From assembly GCA_013373175.1 (NCBI GenBank), contig JABXII010000018.1, positions 1-64,000 of the forward strand: a DNA stretch of 64,000 nt. Reading direction: 5' to 3'. This DNA is from Campylobacteraceae bacterium. GTDB taxonomy: Bacteria; Campylobacterota; Campylobacteria; Campylobacterales; Arcobacteraceae. Below the pieces are notes generated by a model. That model worked only from the letters and a program-made list of their open reading frames with translations. It made no database searches and had not been told where the DNA came from. Positions 19,224-29,148 of the stretch are shown piece after piece (positions within the stretch are counted from its first letter, which is position 1; the number at the start of each line of letters is the position of its first letter). A program made the translations under genes and the position numbers.

Positions 19224-20943
19224 CTTTAGCTCCTACAACTACTTTATAATCCTTATCACAATATCTTTGTTTTAATTCATTTGCTTTATTAATGTCTTCT
19301 TCAAAGATAATTTCTAAAAAGTAAGAGTTATTTGTTTCATATAACACACCAACCTCGGGCAAAATATATCTTGGTATATTTAATTTTTTATATTCATTTG
19401 AATTCGTTTTATTTTTCTTGAAGTTTTTAATCTCATTTTGTTTCGGATTATATTTAAATTCTGAATATTTATCATTTATTTCGTGTTTTAAAGAATCAAT
19501 TTTATTCTCTATTGTTCTAATTTCTTTCTCTATTTTAGTAAATTCTTTAGTATTTTTTTCTTTTTTTTCAAATAGGAGTTTTTTTTCTTTTAATTCATGT
19601 TCTTGCTTCTCCAAAGTTTTAGTTTTTTGTTCTTTGTCTCTATTCCACTTATCCTCAGCCTCTTTTCTCTTTTTATTTTCTTTAAAATCTGTATTAGATT
19701 TTATTATACTCTCAAAAAACTCTTTGAATTCAACTTCTATAAACTTTTCTAAATCAACTATTGATAGTTTACTTAAATCTAAATCTTTATACTCTTCAAT
19801 TTTTTTTAGATTTTGTTTTGCTTTTCTATTTGCACCCATAAAAAAAGAGATAACCCCACTTTCTTTTTCTAAATCAGTAAGTACTCTATTTAATATTTCT
19901 AGATATTCTTTAAACTGCCTATCAAGTTCTTCAAAGTCATTATATAAATTAGCTTTTTTAGCATTATTAGGTTTTGATGGAGGGAGTACTTCCCATGAAA
20001 AGTTTATCTCTTTAATATATTTTTCCTGCAGAAATTCTACTTTTGTAGTATTCATTTCTTCAATTATATTTGATTCTATACTCCCTAAATTTACTTTTTT
20101 ACTAACTTCTATATTTATAATATTATCCCAGCTTTCATCTATTGGTATAATTTTGTCTTCTGAAGATATTTCTTTTAAAAAGTTTTGAGTATAAATCCAT
20201 TTGTCTGTAATGTCAAATTCTATTTCTTTAAGCAGTAAATTACCAATTTGAAGTTGGTCTGTATTTTGATAAATAATTGAATTAATAACAGTACTAACAT
20301 ATTTATTCGTAGATTCTTTATCTAAAAGTACAGATTTATATTTTTCATCTTTAGGTATATAAATCTTTTCAAGGTCCTCTAAATCATTATTTGTAATATT
20401 AATAAAATCTAGTTCTCTTTGGTTAATTGTTGGGAAAGGAGATTCAATAGGTTCAGCAATAGTATCTACTAATTTTTCAAGTGATGCACACTCCCAAAAA
20501 TAGTAGTTGAAAATATATTTTAAATCTGGAGTTTTGTTTTCATCAATTTTAATAAATATATTTTCTTTATTTTCTAGTGGGTTAATGAAAATATATGCAA
20601 TATTATCAATAATAATTAGATTGTTTTCTAATTGTTCAACCTCTCTTAAGACAGTAGGTTTTTTAGAATCAAATCTTTCTAATGTTTGTTTAGATTTATC
20701 AAATGATTTTAATAAAATATATATGTTTATTTCATCATTTTCATATAGTGCATCTATTATTTCATTTGATATATTTTCAGTAGATGATAATTGAATTGTC
20801 TTTTTTGCATTGTGAATTTTATGGACTATTTTTTCATAGCTTTGCAGATCACTACTAGTATCATCTTCTTTTATTAAATAGGAAATAGTTTCACCAGAGT
20901 AATCAATCGTTTTTTCTAAATTTATTTTTTCTATTTTACCCAT
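19216..20943 (-). CDS. Hypothetical protein, N-terminal degenerate PLD-like domain and long coiled coil
   Basis: HNAKKTIQLSSTENISNEIIDALYENDEINIYILLKS...ENNLIIIDNIAYIFIN layout; Glu/Lys heptads. Confidence 0.65.
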   Translation of the reverse strand: MGKIEKINLEKTIDYSGETISYLIKEDDTSSDLQSYEKIVHKIHNAKKTIQLSSTENISNEIIDALYENDEINIYILLKSFDKSKQTLERFDSKKPTVLREVEQLENNLIIIDNIAYIFINPLENKENIFIKIDENKTPDLKYIFNYYFWECASLEKLVDTIAEPIESPFPTINQRELDFINITNNDLEDLEKIYIPKDEKYKSVLLDKESTNKYVSTVINSIIYQNTDQLQIGNLLLKEIEFDITDKWIYTQNFLKEISSEDKIIPIDESWDNIINIEVSKKVNLGSIESNIIEEMNTTKVEFLQEKYIKEINFSWEVLPPSKPNNAKKANLYNDFEELDRQFKEYLEILNRVLTDLEKESGVISFFMGANRKAKQNLKKIEEYKDLDLSKLSIVDLEKFIEVEFKEFFESIIKSNTDFKENKKRKEAEDKWNRDKEQKTKTLEKQEHELKEKKLLFEKKEKNTKEFTKIEKEIRTIENKIDSLKHEINDKYSEFKYNPKQNEIKNFKKNKTNSNEYKKLNIPRYILPEVGVLYETNNSYFLEIIFEEDINKANELKQRYCDKDYKVVVGAKDE

Positions 20944-22346
20944 TATTTTATTTCCTCTAATAGTTTAATTACTCTAGGAGCAATTTTTTCAATATCCTCT
21001 CGTTCAAACAAATCAAAACTTGTATTATGAAGGCCATCGGTACTTTCTCCAGTTCTATATATTAGACTATTATTAACTATCCAATGTCTTGTATGTTCAA
21101 TTTCATTTTTTTCTTTTATTATTCTCTTTATTTTTTGTTTATCTATAAGTTTTTTTATTTCATTTAATTCCTTTTTATAATAATCTTTAGTTGTAAAAAT
21201 TGTGACACTTGGATTATCTAAGTTATTTAATATTTTTATAAGAGTAGATAAGTTTCTTTTTGAGTTTAGGTATCTATCCATAATTATTAATTCTTCAAAA
21301 GGTATTTTAAATTTACTTTTATAGTCTTCAATACTTTCTATTATAACTCTTTCTTTGGGTACTATATTTGCATCAAAAGGATATAAGTCAATACCTGCTT
21401 GTAAAAGCCAGTAATATTTAGAACTTCTACCAAATTCTTTTAAAATTCGTTCAAAATCAAACTCTAATTCAAACTTTTTAAATACAGGGTTTCTTTCTTT
21501 TATATCTTCCCATAGCTCTTGAAGTTCTGATTTTGATATGTATTTATTAAGTTGTTTAATTTCATCTTTTAAAAGATAGATAAACCATTCTTTTGCATCA
21601 TATTGTGTTTTTGGAATAATATTAATATCTTGAAATTTACCTTTTAAGTCACCATAATCTTGAAATTCTATATTATCATCATATGTTATTTTAAAAGATT
21701 TAATAGCTTTATCATTTTTTTTAATTAAAGAAAATTCTATTTTCAACGAACCAAATTCATTATCCCATTCACCATTAAACAAACTGTTAAAATCAATATC
21801 TTCCATTTCAAAGCTTTCATCATTAATAGTATATTTCCAATTTTGATCTAAATATTTAATTACTAATTGAGAATTATCAATACTCTCAAAATTAGCTTTA
21901 TCATTTTCAATAATATTTACTTTAAAATCTTTATTTGTTTTATCTTGTACAGTTTTTATAAAATCTTTATTTTGATTAGTGTTATTAGCAGTATTTCTAG
22001 TTACTGCTTTTTCTCTTTTTATTTGTTTGTTTTTATATTTGAAAGGTAGTTTTGTATCGTTCTGAAATATTTCTAAAGAATATTTTCCATACTCTTTTTC
22101 AGGAAACCCTTTTTCTATATTTTCTAAATAACCATTTTTTATAACTCTTAGACCTTCTAATTTATTTACAATATTTTTTATTGCAGATTCTGGCATATTT
22201 TTATATTTTAATTTTTCAATTAAATCATCTTTTGTTTCTATGCTTTTTAGTAGGTCAATATATGGTGATTTTTCATCAAAAAAATCTACTTCACCAACAA
22301 ATTCCATTTTATATAGTTTTATATTTTTACTTAACTCTATTTTCAT
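20943..22346 (-). CDS. Hypothetical protein with C-terminal MIT_C/PLD-like HxR motif
   Basis: EHTRHWIVNNSLIYRTGESTDG near C-terminus. Confidence 0.6.
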   Translation of the reverse strand: MKIELSKNIKLYKMEFVGEVDFFDEKSPYIDLLKSIETKDDLIEKLKYKNMPESAIKNIVNKLEGLRVIKNGYLENIEKGFPEKEYGKYSLEIFQNDTKLPFKYKNKQIKREKAVTRNTANNTNQNKDFIKTVQDKTNKDFKVNIIENDKANFESIDNSQLVIKYLDQNWKYTINDESFEMEDIDFNSLFNGEWDNEFGSLKIEFSLIKKNDKAIKSFKITYDDNIEFQDYGDLKGKFQDINIIPKTQYDAKEWFIYLLKDEIKQLNKYISKSELQELWEDIKERNPVFKKFELEFDFERILKEFGRSSKYYWLLQAGIDLYPFDANIVPKERVIIESIEDYKSKFKIPFEELIIMDRYLNSKRNLSTLIKILNNLDNPSVTIFTTKDYYKKELNEIKKLIDKQKIKRIIKEKNEIEHTRHWIVNNSLIYRTGESTDGLHNTSFDLFEREDIEKIAPRVIKLLEEIK

Positions 22347-25300
22347 TAGATACCTTCTCTTTCAGCTAATCTTTTTAGTTCTAAAGAACCATTTTGTTTA
22401 TTAAAAAAGTTTTTATCCCCTACAATTACTCTTTGATATTTTGCTCTAGTTAGTGCTACATTTAATCTATTTATATTATCCATGAAGCCTATTGATTTAC
22501 CTCTAACCATACTTAGAAAGACTAAATCAGCTTCCATTCCTTGAAACTTATCAACTGTATAAAGAAGTATATTTACTCCATTTTTATGAAATCTAGACAT
22601 TTTATTTGGTTGGTTACACAATTTCTTTAATCCCTCTCTCAAAATAGTTTCTTGAGGTTTATAGAAAGTTAGTACAGCAATACTCCATGACTCTTCATCT
22701 TTATTTTTAGGAAACTCTTTTGTAAACTCCAAAAACTTACCTATTTCTTCTATAATAGTATCTACTTCTTTATAGTGTCTTCTATCATTGTTTTTTTCTT
22801 TATCACTTTTAGGTGTATCTATCCAAACTGCTCTTGAATTGTATCTATTATATTCCCATTCTCGATTTATTGTACTAGCATTTTGTAATGCTTGACCATC
22901 TTCATTTGTATAAAACTCTTCCCTTGAAAATTTAGAAATATCAGGTGACATTCTATGTTGAGTTTTTAAAACTTCATGTCTTTGTTTTAAATCTCTTTTG
23001 TCAAATCCATCTGTAATAGTTGTAGAGTTTTTATGTTTTTCTCCATTTCCAATTTGAATAGATTCTAAGATTGATGGAAGTGTCATATTATAAATCCTTT
23101 CAACAGGATTATTTTCTTCAACTGGTTTAAGTAATTCATATGTTCTTTCATAATATGAATCTCTCTTTTTTAACATTCTTCTTTCGTAAACTCTTATCAT
23201 TCTCCATGATATTGCTTCTGCCCAATTTTGTTCTTTTATCATTGATTTAAAAGAAGATTTATATTCATAAGGATTATTATCTTTAGGAAAATTATTATTG
23301 ATTTCTGCAAATTTTGATAATCTTTTTTTATGATTTAAATAGTTTTGTTTAAACCAAAAATCATCATTATCTTTATCTTTTTTTAAAACTGCAATATGGG
23401 TTTTAGGTAAAGTCTTTTTTCTTTTCTCCCATTCACCTTCTTTTATTAAAATTAAATCACTACCTAATAATTTAAATAAATCTTCTTCATTGCTATAAGA
23501 AACTATCTTTTCTTTATATGGATTATCATCTTTTTCTGACCATTTTGTTAAGTATTTTTTGATTTCTTCTTCTTCTTTATTTGAAACTTCTACAATATAT
23601 GGGGTTTGAATTTTATTCTTTTTATCATAAGTGTTATGCAGCGTTTCAAATATTATTCTTATTGCCTTTTGCTTATCTTCATGTACAGAAACATTTAAGT
23701 TATGAACTATATGCGATTGTTCTATAAAAGGTGAAAGTTGTTTAATATCTCCTACAAGTATCCATTTTTTTGCTAACATTGCAGGTACTAAAAATTCTTG
23801 AAAAGTTGTTTTACTTGATTCATCAATAATCATATAGTCAAAAATAGTATCCATAGGTAAAAGAGATTCTTCTCTTCTACCATCTTTAAAATTTACTCTA
23901 TCTCTTATGGGTGGAAATTGATTTATTCCCATCGTAGTAGCACATACTAAGTTTGCACTATCAAGCACAATTTTTTTTGCCATATCTTCATTAAATCCAT
24001 TATTAATATATGTTTCTATTTTAGCATCGATTTGTAAATAATTAATGGCTTCTCCAACACTTTCATTCCTTCCAATCCTAAGTGCTTCTACATTATTATC
24101 AATATCATATTTATATATTCTCTCTAGTACATTGTCTATTGCTACATGTGTTGAAGCTGATAAAAGTATCTTTTTACCTAATTTAAGAAGTTGTAAAATT
24201 AGTTCTAAAATAGTTGTAGTTTTACCACTTCCAGGAGGACCTTCAAGTAATGCAAAATCATCTGTAGCTATAGCTTTTTTTACAAACTCTCTTTGATCGA
24301 TTGTACCATCAAAGTTTTCATTATTTAAAATATACCAAGAATCTATATTGACATCTTTACTATTCTTCCATAACCTTTCACTTTTTCTTTCAAGAAGCTT
24401 TATAAGATTTTGTTGTGCTTTAACTGGTGAATTATTTAATAGCCTTATACTATTTTGTTGTTTTTTTAAATTTCCAGTATCTATTTTTATTTTTATTGGT
24501 TCATTTTGTATTAGATGTTTAGGATTTCTAAAATCTTGTCTAAGAATAAGAATTTTATCTTCTATCTTTTTTACTTTTATATCAAAAGTAGTTTTTTTAT
24601 TACCATCTTGATAGATAGTTTGTACATCATCTGCAAGAAAATATTCTGATATAGTTTCATCATCATTGTTATCATCATCTATAAGTTGAATAACTATATC
24701 ACTTAATTTTGTATTATTTATCTTTTTCCATTCATATTCTATATTATTTTCATCTTTAAGTATTTTTGAGATTGGCTTACATTTACATTGATATTCATTT
24801 CCCATTTTTTCATAGAAAAACTCTATATTATTGTCAAATAACTGATTGAATGTATATATATACTTTGTACTTTTTAATACTTTACCATTAAATTTTAGTT
24901 CTTTTATATTTTTGTTAGTCCTAATTTCAATATTCCATCCATCTTCTAGTGTTTCAATATTTTCAATTTTAAATTTTTCATTTTGACTTTCAAGAATATC
25001 ATTTTGATTTAATGATAAGTTTTCTATCTCATATTTAACTTCAATATTATTAACCTCTACTATCTCATTTTCAAGAGCTAATACATCAATATTTAAGTAA
25101 ATACAGTTTTTATCTATATCAATACTATCTTTATCAAATCTTATTGTTTTATCTTGTGTATCAAAAAATAATTTATTTCTAGTTTCTTCTAATATATTTA
25201 TATCTTTAAGTATAACTTTAAATATACTTTTTGGTTTTTCAATTTTAAATTTACTATATACAGGTGTGATAGATAAATTAAAATTCGATTCTATTTTTTT

Positions 25301-25507
25301 CCAATCTATTTCATAAGAGCTTTTTTCTTCTTCTGTTTTAATAGCTTTATTCAAAAACTCATAATATGGTATTAAAGCTTCTTTTGTAGTATGTCTTAGA
25401 GCATCTACAACTTTTTCATTATTGTTAAAACAAGTAAAATATGATCTATCACCGAGGTGTAGTTTATTATTCCAGTTAGAATTTCTTTTTTTATTCTTTG
25501 CCATCAA
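22346..25507 (-). CDS. SF1 DNA2/NAM7-like helicase
   Basis: GPPGSGKTTTILELILQLL, YMIIDESSKTTFQ, LVGDIKQLSPF, TVDKFQGMEADLVFLSMVR, NRLNVALTRAKYQRVIVGD. Confidence 0.9.
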   Translation of the reverse strand: MMAKNKKRNSNWNNKLHLGDRSYFTCFNNNEKVVDALRHTTKEALIPYYEFLNKAIKTEEEKSSYEIDWKKIESNFNLSITPVYSKFKIEKPKSIFKVILKDINILEETRNKLFFDTQDKTIRFDKDSIDIDKNCIYLNIDVLALENEIVEVNNIEVKYEIENLSLNQNDILESQNEKFKIENIETLEDGWNIEIRTNKNIKELKFNGKVLKSTKYIYTFNQLFDNNIEFFYEKMGNEYQCKCKPISKILKDENNIEYEWKKINNTKLSDIVIQLIDDDNNDDETISEYFLADDVQTIYQDGNKKTTFDIKVKKIEDKILILRQDFRNPKHLIQNEPIKIKIDTGNLKKQQNSIRLLNNSPVKAQQNLIKLLERKSERLWKNSKDVNIDSWYILNNENFDGTIDQREFVKKAIATDDFALLEGPPGSGKTTTILELILQLLKLGKKILLSASTHVAIDNVLERIYKYDIDNNVEALRIGRNESVGEAINYLQIDAKIETYINNGFNEDMAKKIVLDSANLVCATTMGINQFPPIRDRVNFKDGRREESLLPMDTIFDYMIIDESSKTTFQEFLVPAMLAKKWILVGDIKQLSPFIEQSHIVHNLNVSVHEDKQKAIRIIFETLHNTYDKKNKIQTPYIVEVSNKEEEEIKKYLTKWSEKDDNPYKEKIVSYSNEEDLFKLLGSDLILIKEGEWEKRKKTLPKTHIAVLKKDKDNDDFWFKQNYLNHKKRLSKFAEINNNFPKDNNPYEYKSSFKSMIKEQNWAEAISWRMIRVYERRMLKKRDSYYERTYELLKPVEENNPVERIYNMTLPSILESIQIGNGEKHKNSTTITDGFDKRDLKQRHEVLKTQHRMSPDISKFSREEFYTNEDGQALQNASTINREWEYNRYNSRAVWIDTPKSDKEKNNDRRHYKEVDTIIEEIGKFLEFTKEFPKNKDEESWSIAVLTFYKPQETILREGLKKLCNQPNKMSRFHKNGVNILLYTVDKFQGMEADLVFLSMVRGKSIGFMDNINRLNVALTRAKYQRVIVGDKNFFNKQNGSLELKRLAEREGI

Positions 25508-25509
25508 TA

Positions 25510-27078
25510 TTACTTTATAAAAGGGTTATGTTTTTCTTGTGCAAGAGTTGGTATTTTTTCATTTGATTTTGGTAATTCTTCACTATCTCCTGTTGAAGCA
25601 AACCTAGCTCTAACTTTTGCCCAAGTTCTTAAATCTTTTATATTGTCTGCCATGGTTTTAGATAAAGGGAAAGTCTCTTTTAGTGCTGCTTCAATATCTT
25701 TAGTTTCAATTTCTCTACTATTATTATATGCGATAAATAATGCTTCATTTACCGCTTCTTCTATCTCTGCACCACTAAATCCAATTGATAAAGTTGATAG
25801 TCTGTCTAAATCAAATTTTGATATTTCTCTTTCTTTTTTTTCAATATGTATTTTAAATATCTCTTTTCTTTCATTTGATGAAGGTAAATCTACAAAGAAT
25901 ATTTCATCAAATCTACCTTTTCTTAATAATTCTGGTGGTAATGCCTCTATTTTATTAGCTGTTGATATTACAAAAACTTCATTTTTCTTCTCTTGCATCC
26001 ATGTAAGAAGAGTACCAAATACTTTAGCACTAGTTCCACTATCTCCACCATCAGAGATACCACTTAATCCTTTTTCAATTTCATCTATCCATAAAATAGA
26101 TGGAGCAATAGCTTCACTAAGTTTTAAAGCTTCTCTCATACGAGCTTCACTTTCCCCAACTAATGAACCAAATACATTTCCTAAGTCTAATTTTAAAAGT
26201 GGTAATTTCCATTCATTTGCAATAGTCTTAGAAACTAAACTTTTACCACATCCTGGAATACCTAAAAGCATTACTCCTTTTGGTGAAATTAGCCCAAAAT
26301 CTCTGGCATCTTTTGTAAATGCTTTACCTCTTTTTTCAAGCCAATCTTTTAAGTTTTCCATACCTCCAACTTCTCTAAAGTCACCTTGAGGATGAAAATA
26401 TTCAAGTACTCCACTTTTTTTGATGATTTGTTCTTTTTCTTGTACTATCGAAGGTACTTCATATTTTGTAAGTCTGTTTTTATCAGCTATTATTTTTCTA
26501 TATGTCCATTCTGCTTCCATTATCGATAAACCTTTAGAGGCACTGACAATCTCTCTTTTATCTTCACTATTTGGTTTGTTGTCATATTCTAAGTTATCTG
26601 TAATAGATTCTACTATCGCTTCTAGTGTTTCTTCATTTGGTAATTCTATTTCTAATAAAGGGATTTCTTTTTCAAACTCTTTTACATTTAGGTTAAATGG
26701 TGTTTGGATAATCAATGTCTTTTTTAAACTAGAATCAATTCTACATATTTCTCTGATTTGTCTAATAACTTCAAAGTTATTGTTTGTTATAAAAGGATGA
26801 AAATCTTCAAGTATAAAGATACAATTTTTTTTATCTTCTTCTTTAAACCATTCTAATATATCTAAAGGATCTTTCTCATCATTTTCATTTGTAAAATTCC
26901 GCTTCTCTTTATCCCATTTTTTACATCCACTTGTAACACTCCAAGTAAATAAGTCTAACTCATTTTCTTGAGCTATTCCAACACAAAAACCATAAAGTCT
27001 TTGCCATTCATAAGTCACTATTTGAACAGCTGGTATATTTGCTTTTATTAAATTTTCTAATTCATTATTAAAATTCAT
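25510..27078 (-). CDS. Ycf46-like classical AAA ATPase
   Basis: N-terminal LIKANIPAVQIVTYEWQR and LFTWSVTSG typical of Ycf46; GIPGCGKS, SILWIDEIEKGL. Confidence 0.85.
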   Translation of the reverse strand: MNFNNELENLIKANIPAVQIVTYEWQRLYGFCVGIAQENELDLFTWSVTSGCKKWDKEKRNFTNENDEKDPLDILEWFKEEDKKNCIFILEDFHPFITNNNFEVIRQIREICRIDSSLKKTLIIQTPFNLNVKEFEKEIPLLEIELPNEETLEAIVESITDNLEYDNKPNSEDKREIVSASKGLSIMEAEWTYRKIIADKNRLTKYEVPSIVQEKEQIIKKSGVLEYFHPQGDFREVGGMENLKDWLEKRGKAFTKDARDFGLISPKGVMLLGIPGCGKSLVSKTIANEWKLPLLKLDLGNVFGSLVGESEARMREALKLSEAIAPSILWIDEIEKGLSGISDGGDSGTSAKVFGTLLTWMQEKKNEVFVISTANKIEALPPELLRKGRFDEIFFVDLPSSNERKEIFKIHIEKKEREISKFDLDRLSTLSIGFSGAEIEEAVNEALFIAYNNSREIETKDIEAALKETFPLSKTMADNIKDLRTWAKVRARFASTGDSEELPKSNEKIPTLAQEKHNPFIK

Positions 27079-28562
27079 ATAATCTCTCTTAATTTATTCA
27101 ATATCTTCACCATAGCCAAAGTATCAAGTTTACAATACTCTAAAAGTGAAGTTCTCATTTTCTGTTTACTTACCTCATCAAGTTTACTAAGATTTGCAAA
27201 GGCATTCATAGCTTGGCTTCCATTTTGTACACCATCTAACTCTTTATAGGCTTTTTCAAACTCTGGTACAAGTGCTGGAAGTACATACTTTATAGAGTAA
27301 CTTCCTTGCATACTTGGGGTTACGTACCATTTCTTTTGAAAAGGTAGCATTAGGTCTTGCATGTTTTCATTTATAGCTAATAAGTGAATACTTAGGTCAG
27401 GGAAAAGGTTTGCAAGTCTTGTTATCACACCTTTTTCAAAACTCATATTGTAAGCTAATACTGTAACATCACTTGGGATATCTTCACATAGCTTTAACGC
27501 TAACTCATATCTACTATCTACACAATGCTTGCTCAAATACTCTTTATGCTCCAAAGTACCATCTTCATGCTCTATATGAAGTGAGTATTGAAAAGGGATT
27601 TGCTCGAAGGGCTTTATACCTTTGTATTGTGGTATGGCTTGTTGGTAGGTTTCAAAGTCTAAGTGATAGATTGGGTATGTGAGGTTTTCTAAAAAGGCTT
27701 TGATATTTTCTTTGTCTATATAGCTTGCTTTTGATTTGTAGTTTTCTACTGCTTGGGCTTGATTTGCCGTCATATCAAAATCTACTGGGATATCTTCTAT
27801 ATCTATGATACCTTGATTGTAAAGTTCAACTTGCTTTTTACTTCCTAGATTGAAAATATTAAAAATAGAATAATCTGGAATTTGTCTTTGTACTTTCCAA
27901 CAATAGTTTTTAACATCACACTCATAAGGTTTGTTACAATGCTTTCCTATATCTATATCTGGCTCATTTACCTTATCTTCTAAATAAGTTTCAAACTCTT
28001 TTAATATGCTTGGGATATTTGACTGTAAACTTTGCACTTCACTAGTGACATCCACTATCTTAAAAAGCTTTTCTAACTCTAAAGACTCACCTCTTACATA
28101 CTCATTGTTTATATGTACTACACTTGCACTTTTTATACTAAAACCTAAGTTTTGTAAAACATAGTACTGAATAGATACATCATGAAGATATATATCTTTT
28201 ACCTCAGTTGAGCTTTTAACCTCATAGATAGATGCACCATCACTATCTAGTTTTAAAATATCTACCATAATAAGTATACCCTCATAGCTAAAAGTAGCTT
28301 CGTAGATATTTGATACACCCTCTTCCATCCACTGTTTTGTAGTAGATATCATCTCATCATAATTTGTAGTGTATGATACTTCTTTTCCATCAGGGAAAAG
28401 CTTGCAAGCTAAGTCTCCTACTATATTTCCAGTTTCAAATATAGCTTGAGCTTGCTCATCTGGTGGTGTCAAAACACTTGGCTTGTATTTTTTAAGCCAA
28501 AGTGCTTTGGGGCATTGGATGCCTCTTGTGTAGAGGGATTTAGATAGGTTCATATTACTCAT
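27075..28562 (-). CDS. DUF2779 protein (Cas4-like N-terminus plus RNase H-like C-terminus)
   Basis: Cysteine cluster CNKPYECDVKNYC; YHLDFETYQQAIPQYKGIKPFEQIPFQYSLH; LEYCKLDT. Confidence 0.85.
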   Translation of the reverse strand: MSNMNLSKSLYTRGIQCPKALWLKKYKPSVLTPPDEQAQAIFETGNIVGDLACKLFPDGKEVSYTTNYDEMISTTKQWMEEGVSNIYEATFSYEGILIMVDILKLDSDGASIYEVKSSTEVKDIYLHDVSIQYYVLQNLGFSIKSASVVHINNEYVRGESLELEKLFKIVDVTSEVQSLQSNIPSILKEFETYLEDKVNEPDIDIGKHCNKPYECDVKNYCWKVQRQIPDYSIFNIFNLGSKKQVELYNQGIIDIEDIPVDFDMTANQAQAVENYKSKASYIDKENIKAFLENLTYPIYHLDFETYQQAIPQYKGIKPFEQIPFQYSLHIEHEDGTLEHKEYLSKHCVDSRYELALKLCEDIPSDVTVLAYNMSFEKGVITRLANLFPDLSIHLLAINENMQDLMLPFQKKWYVTPSMQGSYSIKYVLPALVPEFEKAYKELDGVQNGSQAMNAFANLSKLDEVSKQKMRTSLLEYCKLDTLAMVKILNKLREII

Positions 28563-29148
28563 TTAATCCTAAATTTTCTTTATCTACTGCTATAATATAT
28601 TTTCCTCCATTCCAATCATGAAGTTTTCCATTAATGCTTTTTACTAAAAGGTATCTATCATTTGCCATATCAAATGTTATATTTTTTAGCAATATATTTT
28701 TATTTTCTAATCTTTTAATACTATCTTGTAAATACCAAGTATACCCAAAATAAGTAATTACTGTAAAAAATATAAAAGAAAATAGACTAGTAAAAAAAAC
28801 TTTATATATTATATAGCTACTCGCATTTTTATAGATTTCTGTAGCTTCATTTGCATACTCATTTGCTTCTTTAAAATTTGTATTTATATGATTTACCACA
28901 GCATCAGCTATTGCATGGCTTTTAGATTTAACCTCTTTTTGAATTTCTTCATTTATATTTATTACACTATTATTTAGTTCTTGAATTGATTTATTAAGAT
29001 TTCTATTATTGACCTGAAGATTACTATTCTGTAAATCATAATTCTCAATCAACTTATCAAGATTTTCTTTACTATCTTCTACTGAATCTAAAAGATTTGA
29101 TGCAGATTTGAACAAAAAAATCATTTTTTCTTTTTCTTCTTTATTCAT
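28555..29148 (-). CDS. Hypothetical coiled-coil protein with one TM segment
   Basis: VFFTSLFSFIFFTVITYFGYTWYL hydrophobic segment. Confidence 0.65.
   Translation of the reverse strand: MNKEEKEKMIFLFKSASNLLDSVEDSKENLDKLIENYDLQNSNLQVNNRNLNKSIQELNNSVININEEIQKEVKSKSHAIADAVVNHINTNFKEANEYANEATEIYKNASSYIIYKVFFTSLFSFIFFTVITYFGYTWYLQDSIKRLENKNILLKNITFDMANDRYLLVKSINGKLHDWNGGKYIIAVDKENLGLNE

Noticed and set aside
19418-20188. 256-aa plus-strand ORF opposite the 575-aa gene (and similar antisense ORFs at 25643-26389, 16374-16736, 34331-36925)
   Set aside because: Low-complexity Ser/Phe/Leu-rich translations mirroring Lys/Glu-rich coiled coils on the opposite strand; no RBS or family signature.
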